DNA of 64,000 nucleotides from Saprospiraceae bacterium (GTDB lineage: Bacteria; Bacteroidota; Bacteroidia; Chitinophagales; Saprospiraceae): positions 1 to 64,000 of the forward strand of contig JANQPA010000076.1 of the NCBI GenBank assembly GCA_028285545.1, read 5' to 3'. Under the pieces are notes generated by a model. That model was not told the origin of the DNA. It saw nothing but the letters and a program-made list of their open reading frames with translations, and ran no database searches. This document shows positions 35,472 through 43,700 of the stretch, one piece after another; within the stretch, counting starts at the first letter, position 1, and every line of letters begins with the position of its first letter. The position numbers were made by a program, and so were the translations under genes.

Positions 35472-35849
35472 TTAAGTGATATGCTTTAAAGCCTTTTTTA
35501 GTTGGGTGTAATTATAAGGTTTGAATAAGATGACGGGGATCTTTGGATGATTAAAAAATAAAGAGATCTCTTCAGGCCGCAGAGCAGTGGTAATAATTAT
35601 GGGTGTTCGATACATAAAAATAAAACTCCAAGCCATAAAGTAGGCAAAGGCAAGATTTGCACATGCCAGATTCATAATAATTAAATCGGGAAAAAAAGGA
35701 GTAGCACTCAGGGATAAAAAAGCATCTTTTTCATCCTCAAAAACCCCAAACAAATTAAACCCCAGGTTTTTTACCTGTCTACTAAGGTCTAAGGCAATAA
35801 TAGTGTCCTTTTCTATTATCAAAACTGATTTAAAACTACTCATACCCAA
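35472..35849 (-). CDS. Degenerate response-regulator receiver lacking the phospho-Asp
   Basis: The 125-residue product is a stand-alone receiver-like domain: SVLIIEKDTIIALDL keeps acidic residues (Glu13, Asp15), ITTAL supplies the Thr87/88 position, and FKPYN supplies Lys110. The phospho-acceptor site, normally D in an IIMDI-type strand, reads IIMNLA, so Asn60 replaces the Asp. The middle (NLACANLAFAYFMAWSFIFMY) is unusually hydrophobic. It should not be phosphorylated in the usual way, so it is a pseudo-receiver, a titrating partner or a decaying gene. It follows the TPR kinase gene on the same strand by 53 bp. Confidence 0.75.
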   Translation of the reverse strand: MGMSSFKSVLIIEKDTIIALDLSRQVKNLGFNLFGVFEDEKDAFLSLSATPFFPDLIIMNLACANLAFAYFMAWSFIFMYRTPIIITTALRPEEISLFFNHPKIPVILFKPYNYTQLKKALKHIT

Positions 35850-35902
35850 GTTTAGAGATTCTTAAACTGAGGAGCGAATTTTTTAAGTGAAGGCCTTATT
35901 CT

Positions 35903-37867
35903 TTAAGTAAAAGCATAACCCTTTTGGTATCTATTGAATTGGATATTGGTCAAGAATCCGTTTTCAGAGGATTGCTGGATATTTCCCTTTAGTTTTTTAC
36001 TCAAAATTTTTATCAAATCCGTCCCAAAAGAAGTAGAGTTCTGTTTGTTATTTTGGGCTAATGCTCCCACTCCATTATCCTTTACACTGAGACAAAGGTT
36101 GTTTTCCAAGTCGATCCAAAGGTTTACTTGGATTAGCCCTTTTTGTTTATCTGGGAAAGCATATTTTAATGAATTGGTCACTAATTCATTAATGATGAGC
36201 CCCAAGGGAATAGCAGTATCTACATCAAGAGGTGGAACATCGCTTACTGCCTTTATGCTTACCTGGCCATTAAAACCGAAAGAATCCAAGAGGTGATCTG
36301 TTAGATCATGGATGTAGGTTTGCATATTTACGGAGGCAAGATTTTCTTCCGTATATAATTTTTGATGAATTAAGCCCATGGATTGTACCCGGTTGCGTCC
36401 TTCCATAACTGCATCCAAAGCAGCTGTATCCTTGATGTAATCTGATTGCAGACTCAGCAAACTTGATAATATTTGCAAATTGTTTTTTACCCTGTGATGA
36501 ATTTCTTTAACTAGGGTGACATTTTGTTCATTTTTTGTGGCCAAATCGCTGTTCAATTGCTCAAGTTTCTGATTTTTAGCCTGGTTTTTTCTATAGATAA
36601 TGAACAAACCTACAAGTAGTAGGCCTAGCAAGGCCAAAATCCCGAAACTGAGAAGCTGAACCTGACGTTGCTGTTTAATTTGGGATTCCTGCTGGGCAAT
36701 TTGCTCTTCTTTTTTTTCGGTTTCAAACTCCGTTTTCAGCCGTTCCATTTTGACCAGAGCACCCCTTTGTTGAATACTATCCTGATATATTTGGAAGTTC
36801 CTTTGATAATTGAAAGCTATCTGGTACTGGCCTAATCCATTATAACAATTGGCAATTTTTTCATAAATGGATTTGTCTTCCGGGAGAGTGGCTTCATATT
36901 GTTTATAATAATCTAAAGCAGTTTGAAATTCTTCTTTTTTGAAGTGGACATCTGCTACATAAGTATAGAATCCGACCTGATAAAGGGCATCCATGCCTTC
37001 GGCTGCTTCTATATTTAATGCTTTTTGGTAGGTAGCCAGAGCTCTATCTAATTGACCAAGTTGGGCATACATTTCTCCAAGCCAGAACAGGAATTCAGCT
37101 TCATAATAAGGGGCATCCTCAGGGGGAAGGAGTCGAATGGTTTCTAGGGCTTTATCAAAAGCCTTGAAGGCATTTAAAGTATCCCCTAAATGGAAGTAGC
37201 ACTCTGCCTGTTTTTCATAAGCATTTCCCAATTCAAAGACGTCATCTTGCTGTTCAAGAATCTCAATTCCCTTGATACTAAATTCAAGTCCTTCTTGATA
37301 GTCTTCGGTTGCAATCAATACATCCGTTATGTCATTATAATTGGAACCAATTCCCAATTGGTCGTCGAGCTTTTCAAAAATAGCCAGGGCTTCATAACAA
37401 TGCTCCAAGGCCTTGTCAAATTCCTTAAATTCAGTATAAGCATATCGGATATAACCATGAGACTTTGCCTGCATTTTCAGATCATTAATTTTTTTGAAGC
37501 TGGATAAGGCTGCCTGCCAGTAATAAAAAGCCGAATCATAATTTGAAAATTTATTACTGAAAAAAATTCCCACTACATTTTGATTAATTCCAAGCTCATA
37601 ATATTCCTCATTTTTATCAGCTAAATCCATCAATCTATGACGTAAGATTAGCGGAACATCGGAGACATAATAGTCAATGGTATTTATCATGCTATCCAAT
37701 CGAACTAACCTTTCTTTTACCGAAAGTGGTAGGTTCCATATATCTGAGAATTCCTTTTCATAGTCTAAAGAGTCATTTGTTTGAGCCTTTAAAGGATTCT
37801 GACCGTTAGAAACAAGGACTAATAGGAAGGCTAATACAAATATTTGAATCTTAAAAATTGAACGCAT
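35903..37867 (-). CDS. TPR-containing HisKA_2 sensor histidine kinase
   Basis: I prefer the ATG at 37867 (MRSIFKIQIFVLAFLLVLVSNG signal peptide); an ATG at 37897 adds 10 residues. The extracytoplasmic part carries about seven TPR units (residues about 90-370, for example AIFEKLDDQLGIGSNYNDI). A coiled coil (KKEEQIAQQESQIKQQRQ), a membrane helix (LLSFGILALLGLLLVGLFII) and a second coiled coil lead to a HisKA_2 dimerisation domain with EIHHRVKNNLQ (His near 463), a LIINELVTNSLKYAFP N box and an atypical C-terminal ATPase. HisKA_2 kinases pair with LytTR or HTH regulators; the LytTR gene immediately upstream (gap 12-42 bp) is the obvious partner. Confidence 0.9.
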   Translation of the reverse strand: MRSIFKIQIFVLAFLLVLVSNGQNPLKAQTNDSLDYEKEFSDIWNLPLSVKERLVRLDSMINTIDYYVSDVPLILRHRLMDLADKNEEYYELGINQNVVGIFFSNKFSNYDSAFYYWQAALSSFKKINDLKMQAKSHGYIRYAYTEFKEFDKALEHCYEALAIFEKLDDQLGIGSNYNDITDVLIATEDYQEGLEFSIKGIEILEQQDDVFELGNAYEKQAECYFHLGDTLNAFKAFDKALETIRLLPPEDAPYYEAEFLFWLGEMYAQLGQLDRALATYQKALNIEAAEGMDALYQVGFYTYVADVHFKKEEFQTALDYYKQYEATLPEDKSIYEKIANCYNGLGQYQIAFNYQRNFQIYQDSIQQRGALVKMERLKTEFETEKKEEQIAQQESQIKQQRQVQLLSFGILALLGLLLVGLFIIYRKNQAKNQKLEQLNSDLATKNEQNVTLVKEIHHRVKNNLQILSSLLSLQSDYIKDTAALDAVMEGRNRVQSMGLIHQKLYTEENLASVNMQTYIHDLTDHLLDSFGFNGQVSIKAVSDVPPLDVDTAIPLGLIINELVTNSLKYAFPDKQKGLIQVNLWIDLENNLCLSVKDNGVGALAQNNKQNSTSFGTDLIKILSKKLKGNIQQSSENGFLTNIQFNRYQKGYAFT

Positions 37868-37909
37868 GATTTGGAATAATTGACCAAGTTGAATCATAAC
37901 TTGAATGGA

Positions 37910-38647
37910 TTAATATTTCGGGATCTTTTCAAATAGTTCAGCTTTATAAGACCGACCTATGGGTATCATCTTTTTTTGGATATAAAGATGCCCTTCTCCA
38001 ATTTTCTCTATGGCATTCAGATTGATTATAAAGGATCTATGTACCCTCATTAGAGAGGGGTGGATTACAGAAGCTTCAAATTTTTTTAAAGTACTGACGA
38101 TGACATGCCGTTCATTGTTTGTGATAATTGAACAATAACAGCTGTCTGCTTCTACATAGTTGATGTCTTCCAGCTTAATTTTTACCAGATGATCCTTGGA
38201 CTTAACAAACACACAATCTTGGAGTTGGACGGAAAGACTGTCTTGTTCATTTTGTTGGAGTGCCTCTGGGCTCGATTCCTTATCTACAAAAGCCAGGTCG
38301 ATACTGTGTTTGACGTCGGTTAGGCGGAAAGGTTTTGACAAAAAACCATGGGGCTGGGTGAGCTTTGCTCTATTAAAGGTGCGTTCATCTGTATTCGAAG
38401 TTAGATAAATAATCGGGATGGGATATTGTTTGCTGATTTGATGAGCGGTATCTATACCATCCAAATCGCCTTCTAATTGAACGTCCATCAAAATCAAATC
38501 AGGGAGGTTCTGATGGATACTTTCCAAAGCTTCCTCACCAGATTCTACCATATTGATGACCTGGTAGCCCATCTTCTGGAGAGAACGTTTAAGATCAACC
38601 GCAATGATGGGCTCATCCTCAACAATAAGGATTTTTATTTTTTCCAT
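37910..38647 (-). CDS. LytTR response regulator
   Basis: The 245-residue protein has a receiver with a full site (Asp11/Glu12, phospho-acceptor Asp55 in LILMDVQLEG, Thr83 in YLTSNTDE, Lys105 in LSKPFR) and a C-terminal LytTR DNA-binding domain (about 145-245: KIKLEDINYVEADSCYCSII, then HPSLMRVHRSFIINLNAIEKI, then IPIGRSYKAELF). It is the first gene of the signalling cluster with the TPR kinase and the pseudo-receiver, transcribed on the minus strand. LytTR sites are usually pairs of direct repeats; none was identified. Confidence 0.92.
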   Translation of the reverse strand: MEKIKILIVEDEPIIAVDLKRSLQKMGYQVINMVESGEEALESIHQNLPDLILMDVQLEGDLDGIDTAHQISKQYPIPIIYLTSNTDERTFNRAKLTQPHGFLSKPFRLTDVKHSIDLAFVDKESSPEALQQNEQDSLSVQLQDCVFVKSKDHLVKIKLEDINYVEADSCYCSIITNNERHVIVSTLKKFEASVIHPSLMRVHRSFIINLNAIEKIGEGHLYIQKKMIPIGRSYKAELFEKIPKY

Positions 38648-38795
38648 GGTTTATTGTTTGGATATTCCATCTTTGAGGTGTAATGCTTTCCCCGCAGAAG
38701 GAGTTTAATACTTGATGTGGTAAAAATAATTCAAAGGTTTAATTCAATTGTCTTTAATTAGTGGTTCTTCAGAGTGTTTCTAGTCCAAAAATAAA

Positions 38796-38836
38796 TAAAT
38801 TAGGGCATTCCAACTATACTGGAATGCCCTAATTTA
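38796..38836 (-). terminator. Strong 17-bp stem-loop terminator of the sigma-factor operon
   Basis: TAAATTAGGGCATTCCA (38796-38812) and TGGAATGCCCTAATTTA (38820-38836) form a perfect 17-bp stem with a 7-nt loop (ACTATAC). On the minus strand the stem is followed by a T-rich TTTATTTTTGG tract, as expected for intrinsic termination of the gene ending at 38907. Confidence 0.8.
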
Positions 38837-38860
38837 TGAGTTGAAATTAATTACTAATAT

Positions 38861-38901
38861 CTTTCTACTTTCTACTTTCTACCATTATGTTGCAAAGCAA
38901 C
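38861..38901. repeat. Composite repeat: (TTTCTAC)3 plus GTTGC-AAA-GCAAC hairpin
   Basis: Three TTTCTAC heptamers run from 38862 to 38882, and after a short spacer the hairpin GTTGC-AAA-GCAAC occupies 38889-38901. The gene ending at 38907 is a few bases beyond. The same composite, in the opposite orientation, lies at 1363-1413. Confidence 0.75.
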
Positions 38902-38906
38902 CTGAA

Positions 38907-39365
38907 TTAGTAATTCTCTATAGTACTTTTGGTATTTATCTCAGGTAAGTATACTGAGTCAGGGTAGTTGTCTTCAAGTTGAGGTTTGCCAATTTGTGCA
39001 TCGGGAAAAATCCTGATTTCCTGGTGCTCTTGCCCTGAAGGTAGAGGTTTATTATCCCAGAGGCCAAAAATAAAGGAAGCTACAGCCAGTAATAAAAATC
39101 CTGCGGCTAGCTGATAGATTGGACTTCTGTGAGTGAACATAAAATGAAGACCTGATTGCTTATTTTGTAACACAGGCAGTGGCGGAGTTGAAATGTTGAT
39201 TGACGCATCTATCGACTTGAAATCAGCAATTAGTAATTGATATTCTGAATATTCTTCAGGGCTCATAAAAGGGGCCACCAATTCCTTCTCCACAGAAGAA
39301 AGCACTGAATAGGGCTTCTCAGAGAGCAAATCAAAAATCTCGCTTGGCAAATGATCAATATTCAT
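38907..39365 (-). CDS. Membrane-anchored anti-sigma-factor-like protein
   Basis: The 152-residue protein has a cytoplasmic N-terminal region (about 1-80), one membrane helix (about 84-103, YQLAAGFLLLAVASFIFGL) and a short exterior tail. It overlaps the ECF sigma gene by 4 bp (ATGA-type overlap), the usual arrangement for a sigma factor and its membrane anti-sigma factor. No zinc-finger motif (H-x3-C-x2-C) or FecR domain is visible, so the role is inferred from context. Confidence 0.65.
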   Translation of the reverse strand: MNIDHLPSEIFDLLSEKPYSVLSSVEKELVAPFMSPEEYSEYQLLIADFKSIDASINISTPPLPVLQNKQSGLHFMFTHRSPIYQLAAGFLLLAVASFIFGLWDNKPLPSGQEHQEIRIFPDAQIGKPQLEDNYPDSVYLPEINTKSTIENY

Positions 39366-39943
39366 AATTCGCTGGTTTTAGAAATATCAACTTCTTTTTT
39401 CAAACATTTAAGCGCGTAAAACAATCTCGATTTCACCGTCCCTTCACTACAATTTAATACGCTGCTAATTTCCTTTATAGTAAGATTATTAGAATATTTT
39501 AGAATCACAACTTCTTTATGGTTTTCGGAAAGACTGGCAAGCGCCATGTTTAAAGACTCTAATCTTCTTATTTTTATATCATCATCTGATTCCTGGATGT
39601 TTATTATTGAGTTTTTAATGATGAAGGGCTGATGTTTTAACTTATTGGCCTTATTTCTCAATTCATTCTTCCATTGGTTTTTGGCTACACTAAATAACCA
39701 CACCTTAAGGTTTCGAGAAGGATCAAACATTTCAGGGCGGTGATATATTTTCATAAAAATATTTTGAGCAATATCCTTTCCCAAATCCAAATCATTGGCC
39801 AGCCAGGATACATATTTGCTCAAAGTTGAAAAATACCTGTTGTAAATATGGATGAAGGCCTCTTTATCCCTGTGCTGGATAAATGCTTCCATCAGCATTT
39901 CGTCTGACAACTTCTTTGAATTTTTTTTAGGTGATCTACTCAT
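39362..39943 (-). CDS. ECF RNA polymerase sigma factor
   Basis: The 193-residue protein has sigma-70 region 2 (about 20-85: FIHIYNRYFSTLSKYVSWLANDLDLGKDIAQNIFMKIY, then LKVWLFSVAKNQWKNELR) and region 4 (about 130-185: LSENHKEVVILKYSNNLTIKEISSVLNCSEGTVKSRLFYALKCLKK). The short linker and lack of regions 1 and 3 place it in the ECF group. It is translationally coupled to the membrane protein gene. A perfect 14-bp palindrome lies just upstream at 39953-39966 and may be a regulatory site. The regulon is unknown. Confidence 0.92.
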   Translation of the reverse strand: MSRSPKKNSKKLSDEMLMEAFIQHRDKEAFIHIYNRYFSTLSKYVSWLANDLDLGKDIAQNIFMKIYHRPEMFDPSRNLKVWLFSVAKNQWKNELRNKANKLKHQPFIIKNSIINIQESDDDIKIRRLESLNMALASLSENHKEVVILKYSNNLTIKEISSVLNCSEGTVKSRLFYALKCLKKEVDISKTSEL

Positions 39944-39952
39944 CAGGTATTC

Positions 39953-39966
39953 ATCGTAATTACGAT
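39953..39966. promoter_or_regulatory. Perfect 14-bp palindrome upstream of the ECF sigma gene
   Basis: ATCGTAATTACGAT is fully self-complementary and lies 10 bp upstream of the sigma-factor start codon, inside its leader. It could be an operator or an mRNA hairpin near the ribosome site. A single short palindrome in AT-rich DNA can also arise by chance. Confidence 0.4.
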
Positions 39967-40025
39967 AATAAATTCAGCTATGGTACACCTCAAAAATTAG
40001 TAGGTTCAATATGGAGATAAAAAAT

Positions 40026-40898
40026 TTATTTTTTCCGTTTCCAATCTTCCATTTCTTTTTGATAGGCTTCTTTATAAAAAAAATATTGACCGCTTTCTAT
40101 CCCTTTTGCCAGGGCTTGCTCTCCGCTTGTGATGGCCTCCTGATAATTGTTCTTTAAAGCTAGAATTTTGGCTTTGGTCCACAAATTCATCCAATTTTTT
40201 TCAATTTTTAACGATTCATCTATCCATTCTTCTGCCTGCTGTAGATGAACCTCATGTTTTAGAAGGTGTTTTGCTCCCTTCCAGTATATCCTCCATTTAG
40301 AAGGCGATTGAGCTATTTGTTGCTTTATGTGTTTTAAAACTCTTAAATAAATGTCCACCTCCAGTTGAATCGGGATTTTAAAGTTATCCCATGAAATGGC
40401 CAAAAGAACACTGTGATCTGTCAGGTTTTCAAATGCCAGAGTGAAGGTTTCGGTAAATTCAAAGGTTTTAAGAGGGACCTTAACCCTTAGTGCATCGTCC
40501 TTTTGGGAATAATCAAATGCACCCCATAAATTGATGTTTTTGCTAAATATTACCGTACAGCTATCTTTATGCGGAATAGTATAAAGGGCATATTTACCTG
40601 GTTGAAGGGTTTGTTGTTTTTCAATAATGGTGGTGTCGGTAAGGGTAATGAAGGTAGGGTAATTGGCTCCCGTCCGCCAAACCTGATTATAGGGCACAAG
40701 CCCCCCCAAGATTTTTCTGTTTTTTACATTTGGTCTTGAATATTCTAGGGTAATATCACTTAAACCGATTCGTTGAATAAGGGTAGCCTTGGGACTTTCT
40801 TCAGGGATTTTTTGAGCCTGTAAATTCAAAGAAAATAAAAAGAGAAGCAAACTGAACGGAAGGAATGAATTTAAATTAATGTTTAAGTAGAAGGTCAT
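40026..40898 (-). CDS. DUF2911 protein with TPR-like C-terminal region (second copy)
   Basis: The 290-residue protein has a signal peptide (about 1-28) and a DUF2911 domain with EYSRPNVKNRKILGGLVPYNQVWRTGANYPT, split in the family as the RP-x-V-x-x-R-K-I-x-G and VWRTGA motifs. The remainder of the domain and a helical C-terminus (about 190-290, with YWKGAKHLLKHEVHLQQAEEW and AITSGEQALAKG) parallel the protein at 1531-2406. Its start codon directly abuts the stop codon of the hydrolase gene (TAAATG), so the two are translationally coupled. Function of the family is unknown. Confidence 0.82.
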   Translation of the reverse strand: MTFYLNINLNSFLPFSLLLFLFSLNLQAQKIPEESPKATLIQRIGLSDITLEYSRPNVKNRKILGGLVPYNQVWRTGANYPTFITLTDTTIIEKQQTLQPGKYALYTIPHKDSCTVIFSKNINLWGAFDYSQKDDALRVKVPLKTFEFTETFTLAFENLTDHSVLLAISWDNFKIPIQLEVDIYLRVLKHIKQQIAQSPSKWRIYWKGAKHLLKHEVHLQQAEEWIDESLKIEKNWMNLWTKAKILALKNNYQEAITSGEQALAKGIESGQYFFYKEAYQKEMEDWKRKK

Positions 40899-42560
40899 TT
40901 ATGGTGATTTTTTTTTAAATGTCTTTAATTTTTCAAGTGCCACTTCATTTTCTGGATCCACCTTTTTTAGGTATTGGTATGTCTTTTGAGCCTCCTCCTT
41001 TATGCCTAATATTTCCATATTTCTGCCATACCTCAAAAACCTTCCCTCCAGGCTCTTTTCATGGTACCTAAAATAATGCTTATAAATTTCTTGTGCTGAT
41101 TTTTCCTTTCCTTGTTCCAGTAGTTCATAGACCCAGACAAAACCAAAGGTCTGATTATAAATGGGATGTGGGTTTTCTTTAGTCCAAAATTTATCAAGTA
41201 ATTCCAGACTTGATTTAAGGCCATTCTTTTCAAAAAATAGCCTTAGTTGTCGAGGACTCGGTGGGTTATTGTTTTCTGAAAAATAAGGCTGCGGGAAATT
41301 CTGTCCTTTTGGCATTATTTCCACGCTTGGTGCAGTACCAATTGGAGTATTCCTATGCAAAGTTTTTAATGTTTCTAAGGATTGATGGTCATCCTTTAGA
41401 TGTGCATTTAAAAAAATGAGGATATATTCTATTAGAGTAATGTAGTCTTTGCTTAGGGATTCCAACTGTAGTTTTTTTTCCCCGATTTCAGAATCTAACT
41501 TAGAATTAACTTTGGAGGATTCTGATAAATAATGAGCTAGTTTTTTTTTCATGATCCCTTGACTGATGAATTCATTATGCTTCATCTTATCAATCGTGAG
41601 GTAATACCGATTGGATTCTTTTAAACGATCTAGCAACTGAAATATGGCACTTGGCCCTGCCACCACAAGGGAAGGATAGATGAATTGTTCAATATTTTTT
41701 AACACCGGATGAATAAAATCCCATAAAGGATTGGAGAGACTATGGTAATCCTGGGTAGTATCTAATAAAAAAAGAGCGTTAATTACTGAATTAGGCTTTG
41801 CTCCAAATCGCATGATGGCTTGTGCTCCGGCACTATGCCCTCCCAGAGCAATTTTTTTCCAATTTACAAAGGGTAATTTTTGAGCTTTAGAAATCAAAAA
41901 AGAGATGTCTGCTAAGGAAGTCTCTCCACTATCCGTATCCAATGAGTAACCATCAGTGTATTGGAAGGCACTTCCAACAACCACGTAACCATGGCTGGCC
42001 AGGTATTCACAAAGAACTGCATTATCTTCATAAGATGCCCCTGATCCGGAGCGATAGATAATAAGCGGGAATTTTCCATCGGCAGGAGGGATGTCCTTAT
42101 AGGCAAAACTGGGGCTTAGTAAATATTGTTGCCATACTTTTTTTTCAGCCATTGAAAAACCTTCTTCTGGCTTTCCCATAATTTGAGTTGCCATTATATC
42201 CCTGGTATAATCGATAAAGTGCTTCGAAAACTTGTCCAACAAGGGCTCCTTGCTTTGGATATCCAAATAGCTGGCCTGTACCATTGCTTTTGCCTGAGTA
42301 TTTTTTTGGCCTGGATACCAAAAGCAAACAAATATAGGCCTTGGTGCCTTCGAAGGAGAATAGCTGGTACTGTCTTTAAAAATGGTGTTGTAACTTCTTG
42401 AGTAATCCAATTGCCAGGAGGTTTGGAACCCTACTTCATAAGGTCCTGACTGCAGCTTATCCCAAAAAGGGTAGGTCTGCGGGAAGGCAGACTTACCCAA
42501 CAACACCATAAGCAGAGGGATCAGAATTACAATTTTCACGACTGATTTATTTAATCCCAA
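40899..42560 (-). CDS. Alpha/beta hydrolase with TPR-like tail, exported
   Basis: The 553-residue protein begins with a hydrophobic export signal (about 7-27) and has an alpha/beta-hydrolase domain in the PAF-acetylhydrolase/dienelactone-hydrolase style: FPLIIYRSGSGAS for the oxyanion side, and IALGGHSAGAQAIMRFG with the nucleophile Ser near residue 240. ADISFLISKAQKLPF separates the two. The C-terminal 130 residues are helical and TPR-like (GLKSSLELLDKFWTKEN, EILGIKEEAQKTYQYLKKVDPENEVALEKL). It would act as a periplasmic esterase or lipase of unknown substrate. The thioredoxin gene is 7 bp upstream and the DUF2911 gene directly follows, forming one operon. Confidence 0.82.
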   Translation of the reverse strand: MGLNKSVVKIVILIPLLMVLLGKSAFPQTYPFWDKLQSGPYEVGFQTSWQLDYSRSYNTIFKDSTSYSPSKAPRPIFVCFWYPGQKNTQAKAMVQASYLDIQSKEPLLDKFSKHFIDYTRDIMATQIMGKPEEGFSMAEKKVWQQYLLSPSFAYKDIPPADGKFPLIIYRSGSGASYEDNAVLCEYLASHGYVVVGSAFQYTDGYSLDTDSGETSLADISFLISKAQKLPFVNWKKIALGGHSAGAQAIMRFGAKPNSVINALFLLDTTQDYHSLSNPLWDFIHPVLKNIEQFIYPSLVVAGPSAIFQLLDRLKESNRYYLTIDKMKHNEFISQGIMKKKLAHYLSESSKVNSKLDSEIGEKKLQLESLSKDYITLIEYILIFLNAHLKDDHQSLETLKTLHRNTPIGTAPSVEIMPKGQNFPQPYFSENNNPPSPRQLRLFFEKNGLKSSLELLDKFWTKENPHPIYNQTFGFVWVYELLEQGKEKSAQEIYKHYFRYHEKSLEGRFLRYGRNMEILGIKEEAQKTYQYLKKVDPENEVALEKLKTFKKKSP

Positions 42561-42567
42561 AATGATT

Positions 42568-43032
42568 TTATTTCGAATTTAAAATGCTTTTTATTTGACT
42601 GATATACCCTTCTGCTGAATTAGGAGCAACCGACATTTGTCCGAGCACTTCTCCCTGAGTATTTAAAACCAGAACGGCGGGAAAAAAACCTTTGGGATTA
42701 TATTTTTTGAGCAATTTCCTATTCTGAAGACTTTCTTGTTCAGGTAATTGATTTTCCTTTTTTTGGGGAAAATCCAGGTTGAGTAATACAAAGGCGTCAG
42801 TGGCATATTGTGCGAAGGCCTCCGTTTCAAAAAGCGCTTCATCTAATCGCCAGCAATTCGCACACCAGTCGGATCCACCGAACCTCATTAAAATGGGAAT
42901 TGATTTAGTTTCAGATTCTTTTTTGGCTTGCTCAAAATTCACTAGCCAATTAAGCTTGGATTCTGCTTCCTGACCAATACAGGAGTTAATGATGGTACAA
43001 AAGAAGACTAGTACAAATAACAGTCTATTCAT
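42568..43032 (-). CDS. Thioredoxin-fold protein with WCANC motif, exported
   Basis: An upstream in-frame ATG at 43173 would overlap the preceding gene by 65 bp; the ATG at 43032 begins a good signal peptide (MNRLLFVLVFFCTIINSCIGQ) and is preferred. The domain has GGSDWCANCWRLD with a CxxC redox pair, then FVLLNLDFPQKKENQL and GFFPAVLVLNTQGEVLGQM, typical of DsbD-gamma/thioredoxin_7 proteins that act in periplasmic disulfide or heme-related redox chemistry. An ISC tail in the signal could also be read as a lipobox. It heads the operon with the hydrolase and DUF2911 genes. Confidence 0.83.
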   Translation of the reverse strand: MNRLLFVLVFFCTIINSCIGQEAESKLNWLVNFEQAKKESETKSIPILMRFGGSDWCANCWRLDEALFETEAFAQYATDAFVLLNLDFPQKKENQLPEQESLQNRKLLKKYNPKGFFPAVLVLNTQGEVLGQMSVAPNSAEGYISQIKSILNSK

Positions 43033-43062
43033 AATTTTATGTTTTGGGTGATCTTTTGTGTG

Positions 43063-43099
43063 TAATAGGTATGCGGCCCGTCGGCCCGCATACCTATTA
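43063..43099. terminator. Perfect 14-bp stem-loop between lipoprotein and thioredoxin genes
   Basis: TAATAGGTATGCGG (43063-43076) pairs perfectly with CCGCATACCTATTA (43086-43099) around a 9-nt loop CCCGTCGGC. It follows the stop of the minus-strand lipoprotein gene at 43109. On the minus strand there is no T tract after the stem, so it may attenuate, process or stabilise the mRNA without terminating it. Confidence 0.65.
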
Positions 43100-43108
43100 T
43101 TTTGATAT

Positions 43109-43648
43109 TTACCAGTCGGAGGCGCTGTAAGCCTCAGCATATGATTTATCAAAATGAGTGATGAATTTTTCAAGAAATTCTATGTTCATTTGATTTTCCT
43201 GGTTTCTTAATGTATCCAAGGCTTCCTGCAGGGAAGCCTTGTCATTTTCCAAAAAGGCGATACTCCCCTTTACATAACTATCCCAGGTAACAAAATCTCC
43301 CCTATAAGATTGTTTCATTTCTGATATGGCGGCATCCTTTTCACCTTTAAAGGCATGTATCTGACCCAGATGCCAGTGAAGATTTCCTGCTTCCCGGTCT
43401 GAAAGCTTATTCACCTTTATAAATTCCGGAACCAACAAACAGGTCAACTCATAATTGTTGGAATATTTTCTGAAGCCATCGGCAGATTGGTCAAAGTCAA
43501 ATGAGGGCATGCTCATTAGTCTATTATATTCCTCCTCATTTAAATGTTCTAGTATTAAATCTTTGTTTTCTTTTGAGCAGCTGAACATAACAAGACTCGA
43601 TAAAAAAACGAGGATTAGGAGGCAGGCCTTCATTTGTATACTTTTCAT
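43109..43648 (-). CDS. Helical lipoprotein of unknown function
   Basis: The 179-residue protein has lipobox FSC (Cys24) and then a helical part with one or two TPR-like units: EAGNLHWHLGQIHAFKGEKDAAISEMKQSY (about 86-115) followed by a helical stretch to ASDW. I recognise no named family. The position just upstream of the thioredoxin-hydrolase-DUF2911 genes on the same strand suggests shared regulation, though a hairpin intervenes. Confidence 0.7.
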   Translation of the reverse strand: MKSIQMKACLLILVFLSSLVMFSCSKENKDLILEHLNEEEYNRLMSMPSFDFDQSADGFRKYSNNYELTCLLVPEFIKVNKLSDREAGNLHWHLGQIHAFKGEKDAAISEMKQSYRGDFVTWDSYVKGSIAFLENDKASLQEALDTLRNQENQMNIEFLEKFITHFDKSYAEAYSASDW

Positions 43649-43700
43649 TTGTGGTGATTTTTATTTCAGCATAATATAAAGAATAGCAGTCGGTTGAGTA

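Noticed and set aside
43033-43173. Longer N-terminus of the thioredoxin protein from the ATG at 43173
   Set aside because: It would overlap the upstream gene by 65 bp, run through a 14-bp hairpin, and lack protein-like composition; the ATG at 43032 begins a proper signal peptide.
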